Positions 1 to 10,900 are shown, numbered from the stretch's first letter. The stretch: DNA of 64,000 nucleotides from Anaerohabitans sp964387285 (GCA_964387285.1 CAYLWO010000001.1:1-64000); one strand, 5' to 3'. A program made the numbers and translations. The notes: a model not told the origin generated them from the sequence alone.

Positions 1-12
1 AAGGTTCATCTG

Positions 13-1422
13 GTGCAAAGCAACGCAGATATTGAAAAAAGACAAGTGGCGCTTGCATCCGTACTGGCGGCTGTCTTTCTCGTCGCATTGAAACTGGTCG
101 TCGGCCTCATGACTGGAAGTATGGGTATTTTGGCTGAGGCAGCTCATTCTGCCCTTGATCTGGTAGCGGCCATTATTACCCTGTTTGCCGTACGGCTTTC
201 CAGTCGTCCGGCTGACCAGCGTCATACGTATGGTTATGGAAAAATTGAGAACCTTTCTGCTTTGGCGGAAACGATTTTGCTTTTGTTGACCTGTGTATGG
301 ATCATTTTTGAATCAGTCAATCGAATGTTTTTTAAACAGGTTCATATAGAAGTTAACATCTGGGCATTTTTAGTCGTCATATTGGCGATTATAATTGATT
401 ACGGCCGCTCCCGTTCTCTTTACCATACTGCCAAAAAATATGACAGCCAGGCATTGGAAGCGGACGCTTTGCATTTTTCCACGGATATTTGGTCCTCATC
501 CGTAGTTTTTATTGGATTAGTCCTTGTTTTGGTATCGGAGCATACCGGCATAACCTGGCTGGCCAAAGCCGACGCAGCTGCCGCTTTAGTCGTTGCTATG
601 ATCGTGATTTATGTCAGTCTGCAATTGGGAAAAAAAACCCTGAGCGGTTTGCTGGATGCAGTCCCGGCAGAATTAACCGAGCAAATCATCAAAGTTATTA
701 TGGTGCCAGGGGTTTTACAGGTCGGCAGGGTGCGCGCGCGACGCAGCGGACCGGACGCCTTTGCCGATATCACGCTTATGGTTAGCCGTGACACCTCGCT
801 GGAACAAGCGCATACCATCGCAGACATGGTCGAACAGGCCGTGCATCGAATTATGCCGGGCGCTGATGTATTGGTGCATTTGGATCCTGTAGAGAGCGAG
901 AATGAATCCATTTTTCAAGTCATTCGTTTAACGGCAGCGAGACATAATCTATCCGTACACGGCATACGCATCTACAGTATCCACGATAAAGATTTTTTAG
1001 AGATGCATATCGAAGTAAGCGAAGATCTCACCCTGGAAGAGGCTCACGAAAAAGCAACCGGATTTGAATCCGCCATACACGATATTTTACCCGGAATCGA
1101 AAAGATCGTCACCCATATCGAACCGGTCGGAGAATCCTTGTCCAGAAGACGCCCTGCACAGGCTGATACCGAACAGGTGCGACGGATAATACTGTCACTG
1201 CCCGAAGTTATTCACGCGGGCATGAACGTACACGATTTGCGCGTGCATCGTATGGAAAATGAAGTAAACATCTCATTCCATTACAGTCTGGCAGCAGACA
1301 TCCCTATCATCGATGCTCATCTTCTCACAGAGAAAATCGAACAATCCCTGCGATTCAGAATACCTGATTTGGGCAGGGTGGTAATTCATACGGAACCGGC
1401 TGAGAAAAAAGCAAATAATTAA
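13..1422 (+). CDS. Cation diffusion facilitator (CDF) transporter with three C-terminal dimerisation-type domains
   Basis: Predicted inner-membrane exporter of divalent cations (Zn, Fe, Co or Mn; the metal cannot be read from sequence). Residues about 10-210 hold the multi-helix CDF domain, with the family pattern around GSMGILAEAAHSALD (helix II metal site) and a later HxxxD pair in EADALHFSTDIW. CDF proteins are usually about 300 residues; this one has 469, because the usual cytoplasmic ZT-dimer domain is followed by two further copies (about 213-292, 293-375 and 376-465), each ending in a V-x-x-H-x-[ED]-P motif. The start is a GTG with AAGG eight bases upstream. No stop lies between it and the window edge, so a slightly longer N-terminus is possible. 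It is followed by an intergenic palindrome. The family call is firm; the role of the extra domains is unknown. Confidence 0.88.
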   Translation: MQSNADIEKRQVALASVLAAVFLVALKLVVGLMTGSMGILAEAAHSALDLVAAIITLFAVRLSSRPADQRHTYGYGKIENLSALAETILLLLTCVWIIFESVNRMFFKQVHIEVNIWAFLVVILAIIIDYGRSRSLYHTAKKYDSQALEADALHFSTDIWSSSVVFIGLVLVLVSEHTGITWLAKADAAAALVVAMIVIYVSLQLGKKTLSGLLDAVPAELTEQIIKVIMVPGVLQVGRVRARRSGPDAFADITLMVSRDTSLEQAHTIADMVEQAVHRIMPGADVLVHLDPVESENESIFQVIRLTAARHNLSVHGIRIYSIHDKDFLEMHIEVSEDLTLEEAHEKATGFESAIHDILPGIEKIVTHIEPVGESLSRRRPAQADTEQVRRIILSLPEVIHAGMNVHDLRVHRMENEVNISFHYSLAADIPIIDAHLLTEKIEQSLRFRIPDLGRVVIHTEPAEKKANN

Positions 1423-1428
1423 AGGGCG

Positions 1429-1457
1429 CCTTGCGAAGGTTTCAAACCTTCGCAAGG
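1429..1457. repeat. Intergenic palindromic repeat, perfect copy (CCTTGCGAAGG family)
   Basis: Two 14-base arms (CCTTGCGAAGGTTT and its exact complement) surround a single C. This is the cleanest member of a family also found at 45699-45727, 53737-53767, 53859-53935 and 55705-55733, with a half-copy near 54846. It lies seven bases after the stop of the cation transporter, so as RNA it would also form a hairpin at the 3' end of that transcript. No U-run follows, so it is not a standard terminator. Confidence 0.9.
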
Positions 1458-1499
1458 TTGTCCATTTAGATATATAATATCAATTGAATCGGAACGATC

Positions 1500-2129
1500 A
1501 TGAAAAAGCTCTTTATCACCGGCTTAATCTTTGCTGCCGTCGGTTTTGCGCAAACAGAAAAAACGGCAAAAATAGGCAGCCAGGAGTGGACGACCGTTAA
1601 TTTGGATGTACATGCTTTTCGCAACGGCGACGTCGTTCCCGAAGCGAAATCAGCTCAAGAGTGGGTAGAGGCCGGCAAACAGAAAAAACCGGCTTGGTGC
1701 TATTACAACCATGATCCGGCCAGCGGTAGAATCTACGGCAAACTGTACAACTGGTACGCTGTGAACGATAGTCGTGGTCTCGCAGCCAAAGGCTGGCATA
1801 TTGCCAGTGCGAGCGAATGGCAGACTCTGATCGATTATTATAGCGGCCTCGAGTTGGCTGGTGGAAAATTGAAACAAAAAGGCACAAGGTTCTGGAAAAG
1901 CCCCAACACCGGAGCGGAGGACACAGACGGCTTTGCCGCTTTGCCCGGTGGATTGTGCGATCAATCCGGCCGCTTTTTTACCATAAACAACTATGCCGTA
2001 TTTTGGACAGCAACAGAAACCAGTCGAGCCAGCGCCGTCGCCCGACATTTGAGTCACGCTGAAACAAAAATATATCAGGACGGTATGGATAAAGCATTTG
2101 GATTTTCTGTTCGATGTGTTAAGGATTAA
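1500..2129 (+). CDS. Secreted FISUMP-domain protein
   Basis: A 209-residue protein with an N-terminal signal peptide (MKKLFITGLIFAAVGFAQ) and one FISUMP domain (Fibrobacter succinogenes major paralogous domain) covering nearly all of the mature chain. Typical family segments are IGSQEWTTVNLDV, YGKLYNWYAVND, KGWHIASASEWQTL, DGFAALPGG and a closing FSVRCVKD. The family is abundant in Fibrobacteres and Bacteroidetes, is exported and has no established enzymatic activity. The next gene starts nine bases after its stop, so the two are probably co-transcribed. No T9SS or lipoprotein signal is visible, so the protein could be periplasmic or secreted. Confidence 0.85.
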   Translation: MKKLFITGLIFAAVGFAQTEKTAKIGSQEWTTVNLDVHAFRNGDVVPEAKSAQEWVEAGKQKKPAWCYYNHDPASGRIYGKLYNWYAVNDSRGLAAKGWHIASASEWQTLIDYYSGLELAGGKLKQKGTRFWKSPNTGAEDTDGFAALPGGLCDQSGRFFTINNYAVFWTATETSRASAVARHLSHAETKIYQDGMDKAFGFSVRCVKD

Positions 2130-2138
2130 GAGGACGAT

Positions 2139-3422
2139 ATGAATAAATACATCTTTTTATTTCTCTTATCATCCACGACGTTGTTCGCCGGAGCAGCAGA
2201 TTTCAACGTTTTGGATTTTGGCGCAAAAGGGGACGGCCATACCGACAACACCCTGGCTTTTCAAAATGCGTTGAACAAAGCAGCGGAAACCGGTAGCGTG
2301 GTCTGTGTTCCGGCAGGACAATATCGGTTTGACGGCGTACTCTCCATCCCTGAAGCGGTAACGCTCAAAGGCGTTGCGGAAGGACCCATTATGGCCCGTC
2401 GGGATAAAGGCGTCCTGCTTTTGGCGTTTGCCGGCCGCGATTCTGAAAACTCGCCGCCCTTTATAAGCATGCAGACCAACAGCACGCTTAAGGGATTGTC
2501 CATTTATTATCCTCAGCAGGTCATAGAGGATGTCCGACCCTATCCCTATACCATTCAAATAAAGGGATCACGCTGCAATATCATTGACATCACCATGGTT
2601 AATTGTTATAACGGCATTGATTGCGGCGTCACCTATCATGGTCAGGATTATCTGCGCAACATCTATCTTTGTGCGTTGCGCCGCGGCGTTTACATCGATC
2701 GTACGGCCGATATCGGACGAATTGAAAACGTTCATATTCATCCCACAGCCTGGATGGAAATGGGCGTTGATGCAGAAGCTTTGCGCGATTATTGTCTGGC
2801 CAATCTGGAAGGTTTTATCATCGGCCGTTGTGATTGGGAGTATATGATCAATTGCTTTGTTATCTGGGCCAAGGTAGGATTCCGTTTTATTGAAACAAAA
2901 GGCGATCCGGTCGGCCACGATCCACAGGCTAATATTCTTATCACACAAAGCGGATCCGATGTCGGCCCTCTGGCTGTGATTGTAGAAAAAACACAATATC
3001 ATTGCGGCATCGCGTTCGAGAATTGCCAATTCATGGATGGCATTCTGGTAGAATCGGAAAATCAAGGCCCGATCAAGCTGACAAACTGTGGATTTTGGGG
3101 TTGGGCTGAAACACTTGGCGGCACACATATCCTTAATAAGGGACCGGGAGCAATCTATTTAACTGCTTGTAATTTCAACGCTAAAAACTGGATTGAATGC
3201 CATTGGACTCCAGAAATTCCGTTTATCAAAATGGAGAACGGCAGTTTGCAAATGATGAATTGCCGCTTTCAGGACAACGGCAATACCCCTCAGGCTCATG
3301 TATTTCTCGGAGAGAACATACGTTCGGCCGTAATAATGGGCAATAGTGTTGAAGACGGCAGCCTCAATGTGATCAACAAGTCAAAAGCCGATGTGCAAAT
3401 AATTGGAAATGTTCATGAATAA
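2139..3422 (+). CDS. Secreted right-handed beta-helix protein (pectate-lyase-3-like)
   Basis: A 427-residue protein. After a signal peptide (about residues 1-19, ending FAGA) comes the pectate-lyase-3 / glycosyl-hydrolase-28-like opening FNVLDFGAKGDGHTDNTLAF, then PAGQYRF and repeated short beta-strand coils typical of a right-handed parallel beta-helix (for example SRCNIIDITMVNCYNGI and GIAFENCQFMDGI). Proteins of this fold cleave or bind polysaccharides, or act as tail-spike-like surface proteins. Catalytic residues could not be identified, so lyase, hydrolase or plain binding roles all remain open. The gene follows the FISUMP gene closely, which suggests a two-gene operon of exported proteins. 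The fold call is confident; the substrate is unknown. Confidence 0.78.
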   Translation: MNKYIFLFLLSSTTLFAGAADFNVLDFGAKGDGHTDNTLAFQNALNKAAETGSVVCVPAGQYRFDGVLSIPEAVTLKGVAEGPIMARRDKGVLLLAFAGRDSENSPPFISMQTNSTLKGLSIYYPQQVIEDVRPYPYTIQIKGSRCNIIDITMVNCYNGIDCGVTYHGQDYLRNIYLCALRRGVYIDRTADIGRIENVHIHPTAWMEMGVDAEALRDYCLANLEGFIIGRCDWEYMINCFVIWAKVGFRFIETKGDPVGHDPQANILITQSGSDVGPLAVIVEKTQYHCGIAFENCQFMDGILVESENQGPIKLTNCGFWGWAETLGGTHILNKGPGAIYLTACNFNAKNWIECHWTPEIPFIKMENGSLQMMNCRFQDNGNTPQAHVFLGENIRSAVIMGNSVEDGSLNVINKSKADVQIIGNVHE

Positions 3423-3883
3423 AATACGGGCTTATTCGATTCTTGTCATTTAAATCGCAATTGCCCGACTTAAAAAGTTAAAAAGACATCTAACGCTGAG
3501 GTGCAGAGAACGCAGAGCAAGTATTTTTTTGATTTCTTAAGATGCAGCGCAAAGCCATATATATGATCCTGCCGCTTAAGTTTAGCTAAACATCTGATTT
3601 TTTTTACATTCTTGTTGCATTGTTGATTTTAAATTTTTATATTTTTTAAGAATTGGATTCATTTTTACTCTCCAGCTGATTCTATGTACTGGTCTTAATC
3701 AAGTCTCTCTCGTGTCAAGCACATTGCAAATGCGAGACAAGCTGATGATACGATGCTCCCAGGCAATGCCCTACTTTCTTGAAGGCCTACCGTCTGCAAC
3801 AGGCGAAGCTACGTTTATTTCCAAAGCAGCTCATCATGTTATTACCTATTTAAATCATCGGTCAGAAAATCAAGGGGTTCCAG
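3423..3883. other. Long intergenic region without a supported gene
   Basis: This 461-base stretch between the beta-helix gene and the TonB receptor contains a degenerate tract rich in cgcagag/cgcaaag motifs at about 3490-3560, resembling the inverted repeat at 11651-11708, then an AT-rich segment with a promoter-like element at 3615-3643. A 60-codon reading frame beginning with GTG at 3712 has no recognisable features and is not called. The remainder is probably the 5' leader of the TonB receptor gene. Confidence 0.6.
3615..3643 (+). promoter_or_regulatory. Candidate sigma-70-type promoter for the TonB receptor gene
   Basis: TTGCAT at 3615-3620 and TATATT at 3638-3643 are separated by exactly 17 bases in an AT-rich stretch. 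It would give a leader of roughly 235 bases before the GTG start at 3884. This is pattern matching only: promoters in this lineage are not well characterised and AT-rich DNA yields such matches by chance. Confidence 0.35.
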
Positions 3884-6781
3884 GTGAAATTTAAAAATAT
3901 TGCACAGGTTTCAGTGCTGGTATTGTGGCTGCTATCTATGCACAATGTTTTTGCCGGCATTACGGGAAAAATTTCCGGCAAGGTAACGAGTGCGGACACT
4001 GGTGAACCACTCATGGGCGCCAATATCCTTGTCGACGGCACTAATTTCGGCGCGGTGGCAGATGCAGCCGGCAAGTTCGTTATCCTCAATGTGCCTCCAG
4101 GCACTTATAATGTCAAGGCACGCATCATCGGTTTTGCGGCCACGACCATCACCGATGTTACCGTGTATTCTGACCGAATTGCCACGGTGCAGTTCAAACT
4201 TAAATCAACGACGATTGCCGGAGAAGAAGTGACTGTTGTGGCCTCTCGTGAACCCATCGAGTTTGACCGTACCAGCAGCGCGGCTTATGTTCGTCAGGAG
4301 GAAATTGAAGCTTTGCCGGTTCAATCGCTCAGTGAGATTATCCAGCTGCAAGCGGGCGTTGTTACGGATGCCGGAGGCGGTCTGCACTTTAGAGGCGGAC
4401 GCAGTCGTGAGGTGGCCTATATGATCGACGGGGTCACGGTAACCAACACGTTTAGTCAAGGCGGCGGTTCCAACGTTGCGGTGGAAAATAATTTTATCAA
4501 AGAACTTCAAGTCATAACCGGAACCTTTAATGCGGAATATGGTCAGGCGCAATCCGGTGTGGTTAATGTGGTCACAAAAGTGCCGGAGGATAAATATCAG
4601 GGTTCCATCGAGGCATTAAGCGGCGGATTTTATGCTGCCAATCAACCCATGTACATCGGTCTGGATACGTTCAAGCCTTTAAGCGAGAAAGAGTTGAAAT
4701 TTTCATTCTCAGGGCCGCTGCCGTTGCCAAAATCCCTGGGGAGATTGGGATTTTATCTCAACGGTCGCATCGTCGATAACAACGGATACCTGAATGGTCA
4801 ACGGCGCTATATGCCTGAAGATGGCTGGGAAATTGAGGTTTTTCGTGAATGGTATGAAGCGACCTATGACCCGCCTGATCCCCTGGTGATCCCTCTGCCT
4901 GATACCCTGCATTCCGGTGACGGCAAGCTCGTATCGATCGATTGGGATAAAAGATATAACATAAATACCAAATTGGTTTACCAACCTGGCGCCAATCTGT
5001 CCTTTTCTTATAATCTGTTTTTAAGCAAATCCAAAGGAAAATCCTATTCGCATAGCTGGAGATTTTGTCCGGACGGCTTGCCTTATTGGTTCGATGATGC
5101 GGCAACCCACATGGTGGTTCTCACGCATACCCCTAGACACAATCTGTTTTATAATCTGCGCTACTCTTATCAGGCCAATCACAGCAAAAGTTATACTTTT
5201 GAAAATGCCAACGATCCCCGTTACCAGGTAGCGGCTGTCAATGCATGGGATCCGGGGAAAATCACCGGATTTGATTACGGCGGGATCAACAGTTGGGATC
5301 GACGATATCATGATCGCAGCATGCATCTGATCAATGGCGATGTAACCTGGCAAATCAACAAAGTCATTGAAATCAAATCCGGTTTTGAAGCAAAAAAATA
5401 TAATTTACATTATAAAAACGCTCCGCTGCGAGAAGTGCTGGGCCATGAAATTGTACAATATCCCTATACCAGCAATGAAATTCGCGGTTGGGAAATTCCC
5501 TACAACGTTTTCATGAAGGCAACCAAAAATTATCAGTTTGGCAGCATCCAATTGCGGGAGACGAGTCCGGACAGTATTTCAGATCATTTGTTTTACGTTG
5601 ATTATAATCGTCAACCTGAAGAGGGTTCCGGCTATGTTCAGACCAAATTGAATTTGAATGAGATCATTCTCAACGCCGGACTGCGGCTGGATGTCTTCCG
5701 GCCCAGAGATCGCTATTGTCCGGATTACTCTAAAGTGTATCCTGAATTTGTCGGCGCCGATGTTTATTATACACGCGCCAAAATCAAATATCAATTGAGC
5801 CCCCGTTTTGGTCTGTCCTTTCCGATATCGGATCGCGGGGCCATGCGTTTGTCATACGGGCATTTTTTTCAGGCGCCCAGCTTTGAAAAAATGTACCAGA
5901 ATCCGGTGTTGCCCCATTACAACCAGTTCAGCATCATGAACACCAGCATTGGCAATCCGAATCTCAAACCGGAAAAAACAGTGCAATACGAGGTCGGATT
6001 ACAGCAGGAACTGACCGATGGATTGGGACTGGAATTGTCGGTCTTTTATAAAGATATTCGCGACCTTCTGGGATTAGAGATATTGACGCTCAGCAATGCG
6101 ACGACTTTTTATCGTTATATCAATAAAGAATACGGCAATGCAGCGGGCGTCACCCTGGCTTTTAATCAAAATAAATTCAACGGCAAGCTGAACACCAGCA
6201 TCGACTATACCTATATGGTGGCCAAAGGCACGGCCTCCAGCGCAGAAGCGGTCCGGGATGTCGCCATTCTCTCCGGTTCCGGGCGAGGCGCCTATACTCT
6301 GGCCACCCGACGAATAGATTTTCTCGGTTGGGATCAAACGCATTCATTAAACGCTTCTGTAAGTTTTCGGCCAACGAAAGACCTTTATCTGAGTTTGATC
6401 GGACAGCTGGGCACCGGACTGCCCTATTCACCCTCTACGTTGGATCCGAACATCGAAATCCCGGGCGGCTGGTGGGACAACACCGGCAGAAAACCGCTGC
6501 AATGGAACATCGATCTGAGGATTTTCAAAGCCATACAATTGTTAGGCTATAAAGTTGGCGCCTTTGTAAATATCTACAATGTGTTTAATCATCTGAATGA
6601 GAATGACGTGCGTAGCATTACCGGCCGGGCCGGCCCTGACGCCTATTTGCCGGAAATTGCCAGAAAAAGATACGAGAGACTGGCCCAGGTAGGCGAGTTT
6701 ACCCGCGATGAAGCGGATTATGATCCGACAGATTATTCCCGACCACGTTTAATTCAATTTGGCGTGTCTGTAGAATTTTAA
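3884..6781 (+). CDS. TonB-dependent outer membrane receptor with carboxypeptidase-regulatory N-domain
   Basis: A 965-residue outer membrane receptor. It has a signal peptide ending near VFA (residue 24), a carboxypeptidase-D regulatory-like domain at about 28-112 (GKVTSADTGEPLMGANILV), a plug domain at about 125-235 (SLSEIIQLQAGVV, MIDGVTVTN, NAEYGQAQSGVVNVVTK) and a beta-barrel to the end, finishing in aromatic Phe (FGVSVEF). Such receptors import siderophores, vitamins or glycans, or take part in secretion. No substrate can be read here. GTG start with an AAGGGG-type site a few bases upstream. The PorV-like gene begins 13 bases after the stop and a very large secreted protein follows, an arrangement suggesting one surface system rather than a stand-alone iron receptor. 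Confidence 0.88.
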   Translation: MKFKNIAQVSVLVLWLLSMHNVFAGITGKISGKVTSADTGEPLMGANILVDGTNFGAVADAAGKFVILNVPPGTYNVKARIIGFAATTITDVTVYSDRIATVQFKLKSTTIAGEEVTVVASREPIEFDRTSSAAYVRQEEIEALPVQSLSEIIQLQAGVVTDAGGGLHFRGGRSREVAYMIDGVTVTNTFSQGGGSNVAVENNFIKELQVITGTFNAEYGQAQSGVVNVVTKVPEDKYQGSIEALSGGFYAANQPMYIGLDTFKPLSEKELKFSFSGPLPLPKSLGRLGFYLNGRIVDNNGYLNGQRRYMPEDGWEIEVFREWYEATYDPPDPLVIPLPDTLHSGDGKLVSIDWDKRYNINTKLVYQPGANLSFSYNLFLSKSKGKSYSHSWRFCPDGLPYWFDDAATHMVVLTHTPRHNLFYNLRYSYQANHSKSYTFENANDPRYQVAAVNAWDPGKITGFDYGGINSWDRRYHDRSMHLINGDVTWQINKVIEIKSGFEAKKYNLHYKNAPLREVLGHEIVQYPYTSNEIRGWEIPYNVFMKATKNYQFGSIQLRETSPDSISDHLFYVDYNRQPEEGSGYVQTKLNLNEIILNAGLRLDVFRPRDRYCPDYSKVYPEFVGADVYYTRAKIKYQLSPRFGLSFPISDRGAMRLSYGHFFQAPSFEKMYQNPVLPHYNQFSIMNTSIGNPNLKPEKTVQYEVGLQQELTDGLGLELSVFYKDIRDLLGLEILTLSNATTFYRYINKEYGNAAGVTLAFNQNKFNGKLNTSIDYTYMVAKGTASSAEAVRDVAILSGSGRGAYTLATRRIDFLGWDQTHSLNASVSFRPTKDLYLSLIGQLGTGLPYSPSTLDPNIEIPGGWWDNTGRKPLQWNIDLRIFKAIQLLGYKVGAFVNIYNVFNHLNENDVRSITGRAGPDAYLPEIARKRYERLAQVGEFTRDEADYDPTDYSRPRLIQFGVSVEF

Positions 6782-6794
6782 TAAGGAACCTGCC

Positions 6795-7868
6795 TTGAAT
6801 AAAAAACTGAGTTTGACCTGTTTCTTCCTTGTGCCTTTGTTGTTGTTTACCTCCCAACGAGCGCAGGCGCAAGTAAATCCGGCTGATCTCCAATACGACA
6901 CGAATGTGAGCCGGCGCGGCGCTTCTGCAGGCGCCATGCTCGAAATCGGCGTCGGCGCGCGCGCAGAAGCGTTGGGGGGCGCATTTGTTGCTGTGGCGAA
7001 CGATCCTTCGGCCATCTATTGGAATCCTGCCGGCATCTCGAGAATTGAATCCATCTCCTTGCAGGTAACCAAGACAGAGTGGTTTGTCAACACCAATTTT
7101 CATACGGTCGATTTGGTCCTTCCCTTGAGACTGGTAAACTCGTCACTGGGATTTCATCTGGCGATGCTGGACTATGGATCGAATCCCGTCAGAACCGTTT
7201 TCCGACCAGAGGGCACCGGCGAATTCTATTCCGCCTCTGATTTTGTCGCCGGTTTGTACTGGGCTTTGAACATTACCGACCGGGTCTCTGTCGGTTTGGG
7301 CATCAAATACTTTCAGGAAAACATCTGGCATGTAAAGGGATCCACTTTTGCAACAGATATGTCCATTCTGTTCGACACCCCGCTCAAAGGATTGCGTCTG
7401 GGAGGAGCACTCAGCAACCTGGGACCCGAGTTCGGCCTTTCCGGAAGAGATCTGACGCGCGTAGCGGATATTGACGGACGCAAAGACAAATATTACAACA
7501 ATGACAATGTGGCGATTAATCTGGCAACGGAAACGTATCCCTTGCCGTTGCTTTTCCGTTTCGGTCTGGCTTATGCACTGGATTTCACTCCACGGAATTC
7601 TCTGCTCCTGGCCGCCAACGTCAATCATCCCAGCAATGACGTGGAGACCATGGATGTGGGCATGGAGGCTAAATTTTTAAATGTATTTTTTCTACGCGCA
7701 GGCTATCATTCATTATTTGCCGACTATGCTGCCGACGGTTTGACTCTGGGAGCGGGATTTGTTTACAAATTACGAAACTCGGTCGGATTGTCGTTTGATT
7801 ATTCCTGGTCCGATTGGACCGTGCTGGCTTCGGTCAATCGATTTTCCATCGGCATAAGCGCTTTTTAA
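6795..7868 (+). CDS. PorV/PorQ-family outer membrane beta-barrel protein
   Basis: A 357-residue protein with a signal peptide (cleavage near AQAQ, residue 26) and the PorV/PorQ signature GVGARAEALGGAFVAVANDPSAIYWNPAGI at about 51-80, which resembles FadL-type barrels. In Bacteroidetes, PorV shuttles type IX secretion substrates to the attachment complex; paralogues with this motif are common across the FCB group and many have no proven role. The start is TTG with a GGAA-like site upstream and no better alternative. It lies in a tight run between the TonB receptor and the 1228-residue secreted protein, so a role in exporting or anchoring that protein is a reasonable inference, not shown by sequence. 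Confidence 0.8.
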   Translation: MNKKLSLTCFFLVPLLLFTSQRAQAQVNPADLQYDTNVSRRGASAGAMLEIGVGARAEALGGAFVAVANDPSAIYWNPAGISRIESISLQVTKTEWFVNTNFHTVDLVLPLRLVNSSLGFHLAMLDYGSNPVRTVFRPEGTGEFYSASDFVAGLYWALNITDRVSVGLGIKYFQENIWHVKGSTFATDMSILFDTPLKGLRLGGALSNLGPEFGLSGRDLTRVADIDGRKDKYYNNDNVAINLATETYPLPLLFRFGLAYALDFTPRNSLLLAANVNHPSNDVETMDVGMEAKFLNVFFLRAGYHSLFADYAADGLTLGAGFVYKLRNSVGLSFDYSWSDWTVLASVNRFSIGISAF

Positions 7869-7900
7869 GCATACGTCGGAAAAAAACTCGGAGAATGTAC

Positions 7901-10900
7901 ATGTTGTCTCTAGCAAATAAAATTAGGAATTACCTCGTTCTGATATTTATACTATCTCAGACGACCTTTGCTCAGCAACCGCTGGCCGGAGTACAGTTCG
8001 ATACCCATCCCATGCATTGGGCACGTTTTTGGGCGCGTGGACTTTTTGATCGCAATCTGGTCTATTGTCCGATATGGAATGTGGGCAATGTGACCGATGC
8101 AGCGCTCTCACCCAACGAAGGGATGCGCTGGCCCGGAAGCCAGGGCAACACCTATGTCGGCAAGGCCAATTTTTACATCGGCAGCCTGGTGACCGATATG
8201 GCAGCCTTGAAGGGCAAAGTCGTTCCGGAAACGTGGGACGGGAAACAACTGCCCATCGTCACAGACTCTTATTTTTATCATGTCAGCGTCTGGACGCCGC
8301 CGCAGCTCTCCTCAGATAACAGCCATCAGCAGGTATGGACGCCGATTCCCGGATTTTATAACGACGGCGAATACGGTTATATTTGGGGGATCAATGAAGA
8401 CATAAACGGCGACGGCGATCTGGCTCCGGCCGAAGATGTGAATTATAACGGCCAGCTTGATTTCAATCTTGATCCGCCGCAGAGCATCCTTAAAAGCATG
8501 GCCATCAGCACGGACAAGCGCACCTGGCCGGAGTATTGGCCCGGTGGTTCTTATATCGGCGATGATCGACCTTATTTTGGACGGCCGCCCAGGACCGTCA
8601 AACCGGGTTTGCGCCAGGGAAAATGGAACGGCGAATTCAAAGCCGCGCCCATTGCCGATCAGGAAACCCTCTATCGCATGGACGATCATGAAAATGACCG
8701 GCTCAATGATTTTTACGACGGCAAATATTGGCCGATGAAAAATGCGGACGGCACGCCGGACACCCGTAATTGGCATGACGATGTGGGCATCGCCGGCCTC
8801 GGCATCGAAGTTGAAGGCCGAACCTATGCCTGGTATCACCCGTTGGCAGAAGATATATTGGTTTCAGTTTATCGCGTGCGCAATTACAGCGATTATGTTC
8901 TCAACCAGGTCATCACCGGAATGTGGTGCGACGCCAATGTCGGACAAAGCACGTACAACAGCGCCAACTATATCAAAGCCACCTATGACTACCAGGGCTC
9001 CGGCGGCAGGCTGGATTTTGATATCTTGTATCAATGGCATCAGTTTCCTGAACAGCTTTCTACGTATAAAAAAATCGGCACTTTTGCCTTTGCATTTCTC
9101 GAGAGTCCGGGCATCAATTATAACGGCAAGGACGACGATGCGGACTTTATGGTCGATGAATCCATGGAAGACGGCATCGATAACGACGGCGATTGGCAAC
9201 GGTTCAGGGACATCGGTCTGGACAAACTCGGACCCGGTGATGCAGGATATAAAGGACCTGATGAAGACGGAACAGAAGGAAACGGCAGGTGGGATACGGA
9301 AGACGTCAATCTCAACGGCGCCCTGGATGTCAATGAGGATAAAAATCATAATGATAAATTGGATATGGAACCGGTAAACGACGACCGCGGAACAGACGGC
9401 ATAGGCCCTGATGAAAACGGCTGGAGCGGTCCTGATCCGGACGGCAGCGAATGCAACGGCAGAATGGATCTGGGCGAACCGGATTTTGATTTGACCGATA
9501 TTGACGAAGCCGATCAGGCGGGTTTGAAAATCGCCTACGTCTACGAGTTCCAGAAAAATAGAAATCTGGAAGATGACAAGTTTTTTTGGAACAGATATAT
9601 GATTAAGGACGATTGGTTCGAGGTCGAAGAGACCGATGAGGATATCGTCTTTACCTTTGGCGCCAGAGCGGTGAAACTGGAAAAGATGAAATGGGAACGA
9701 TTTACCATTGCCATGATTATGGGCGAAGACCAGGATGACGCTATTCGCAACAAGGCGACCATGCAGAGCATTTATGATAACAACTATCAGTTTCTTACGC
9801 CTCCGCTCCAGCCGACGTTGATATCGGACGTGCGCGATCACGCGGTGCAACTCTATTGGGACACCGATGCTGAAAATTCCAAAGATCCGTTTTTCGGCTA
9901 CGACTTTAACGGTTACCGCGTTTATAAAAGTACGGACCCCAAATTTCTGGACATAAAAACCGTTTCGGACGCCTTTGGCAACGTGCTCTTGTTCAAGCCG
10001 CTCGCCATCTACGACAAGATCGACGGCTTGAAAGGAATCCACCCGACGCCTTTTCCCAATCTGGGCGTGCATTATGATATGGGCAAGGACAGCGGGCTGC
10101 GGCACTCGTATCGTGATACGGTGGTTGAAAACGGACGGACCTATTTTTATGCGGTCACCGCCATCGACGCCGGGAACGGAGAGGATTTTTTTGAACGGGG
10201 GCTGATCACCGAAGATTACAATATCGATGCCATGCCGAGTGAATCTCCATTCAATATCACGGTGAATTTATTGGGTGAAGTCGTTTACCGGGATCGGAAC
10301 ACGGCGGTATGCATACCTTGTGAACCGGCCGCCGGCTTTACCAATCCCTTCATCGATTCCATGAAAATCAAGCATGTCGGCGGCATCGCCCGCGGCGGCA
10401 CGCTCAACATCGACGTTTTCAACAAAAACCACGTTCATCTGAATAATGAATATGAATTAACATTCAATGACGATCACTATCTTGACAAGCTGACTCCGGC
10501 TTATCAATGGGGCAATACCACCGGCATCACCTGCAAAAACATAACCACCGGCGACACCCTGTTCAATTTCCAATATACAGGCAACTATGAATTTACCCAA
10601 AAAGTATTTGCCGAATTGGAAAAAAGCATTTATCAGGGAATTCATTTCGATATGTCGTGGAACAGCGCCTATTCGACCGGAGGAACGGAAGCGGATCAGG
10701 ATCGGGGCATTGAAATTCTCAAGCTCAACGACCAGGGTCGCGAGACCAATGAATGGAAAAAATGGGCGTCTGATACCAAATCCAACATCCGCATTCAGAA
10801 CATTGAATTGACCGGAGCGGCCTATGCCACACCGTTCGATATCGAGTTCCGCGTTGACGACCGAAAAGGAGTCGACACCTCCTACACGCCCTCTGCGGTG

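Noticed and set aside
3712..3894. 60-codon frame with GTG start before the TonB receptor
   Set aside because: No ribosome site, no known domain, overlaps the receptor start; composition gives no support.
7814..7900. Upstream start of the giant secreted protein inside the PorV-like gene
   Set aside because: It gives no signal peptide and has no ribosome site; the ATG at 7901 has both.
8864..10105. Long (413-codon) antisense frame inside the giant secreted protein gene
   Set aside because: It is opposite a convincing coding sequence with signal peptide and calcium-loop motifs; the antisense product shows no family.
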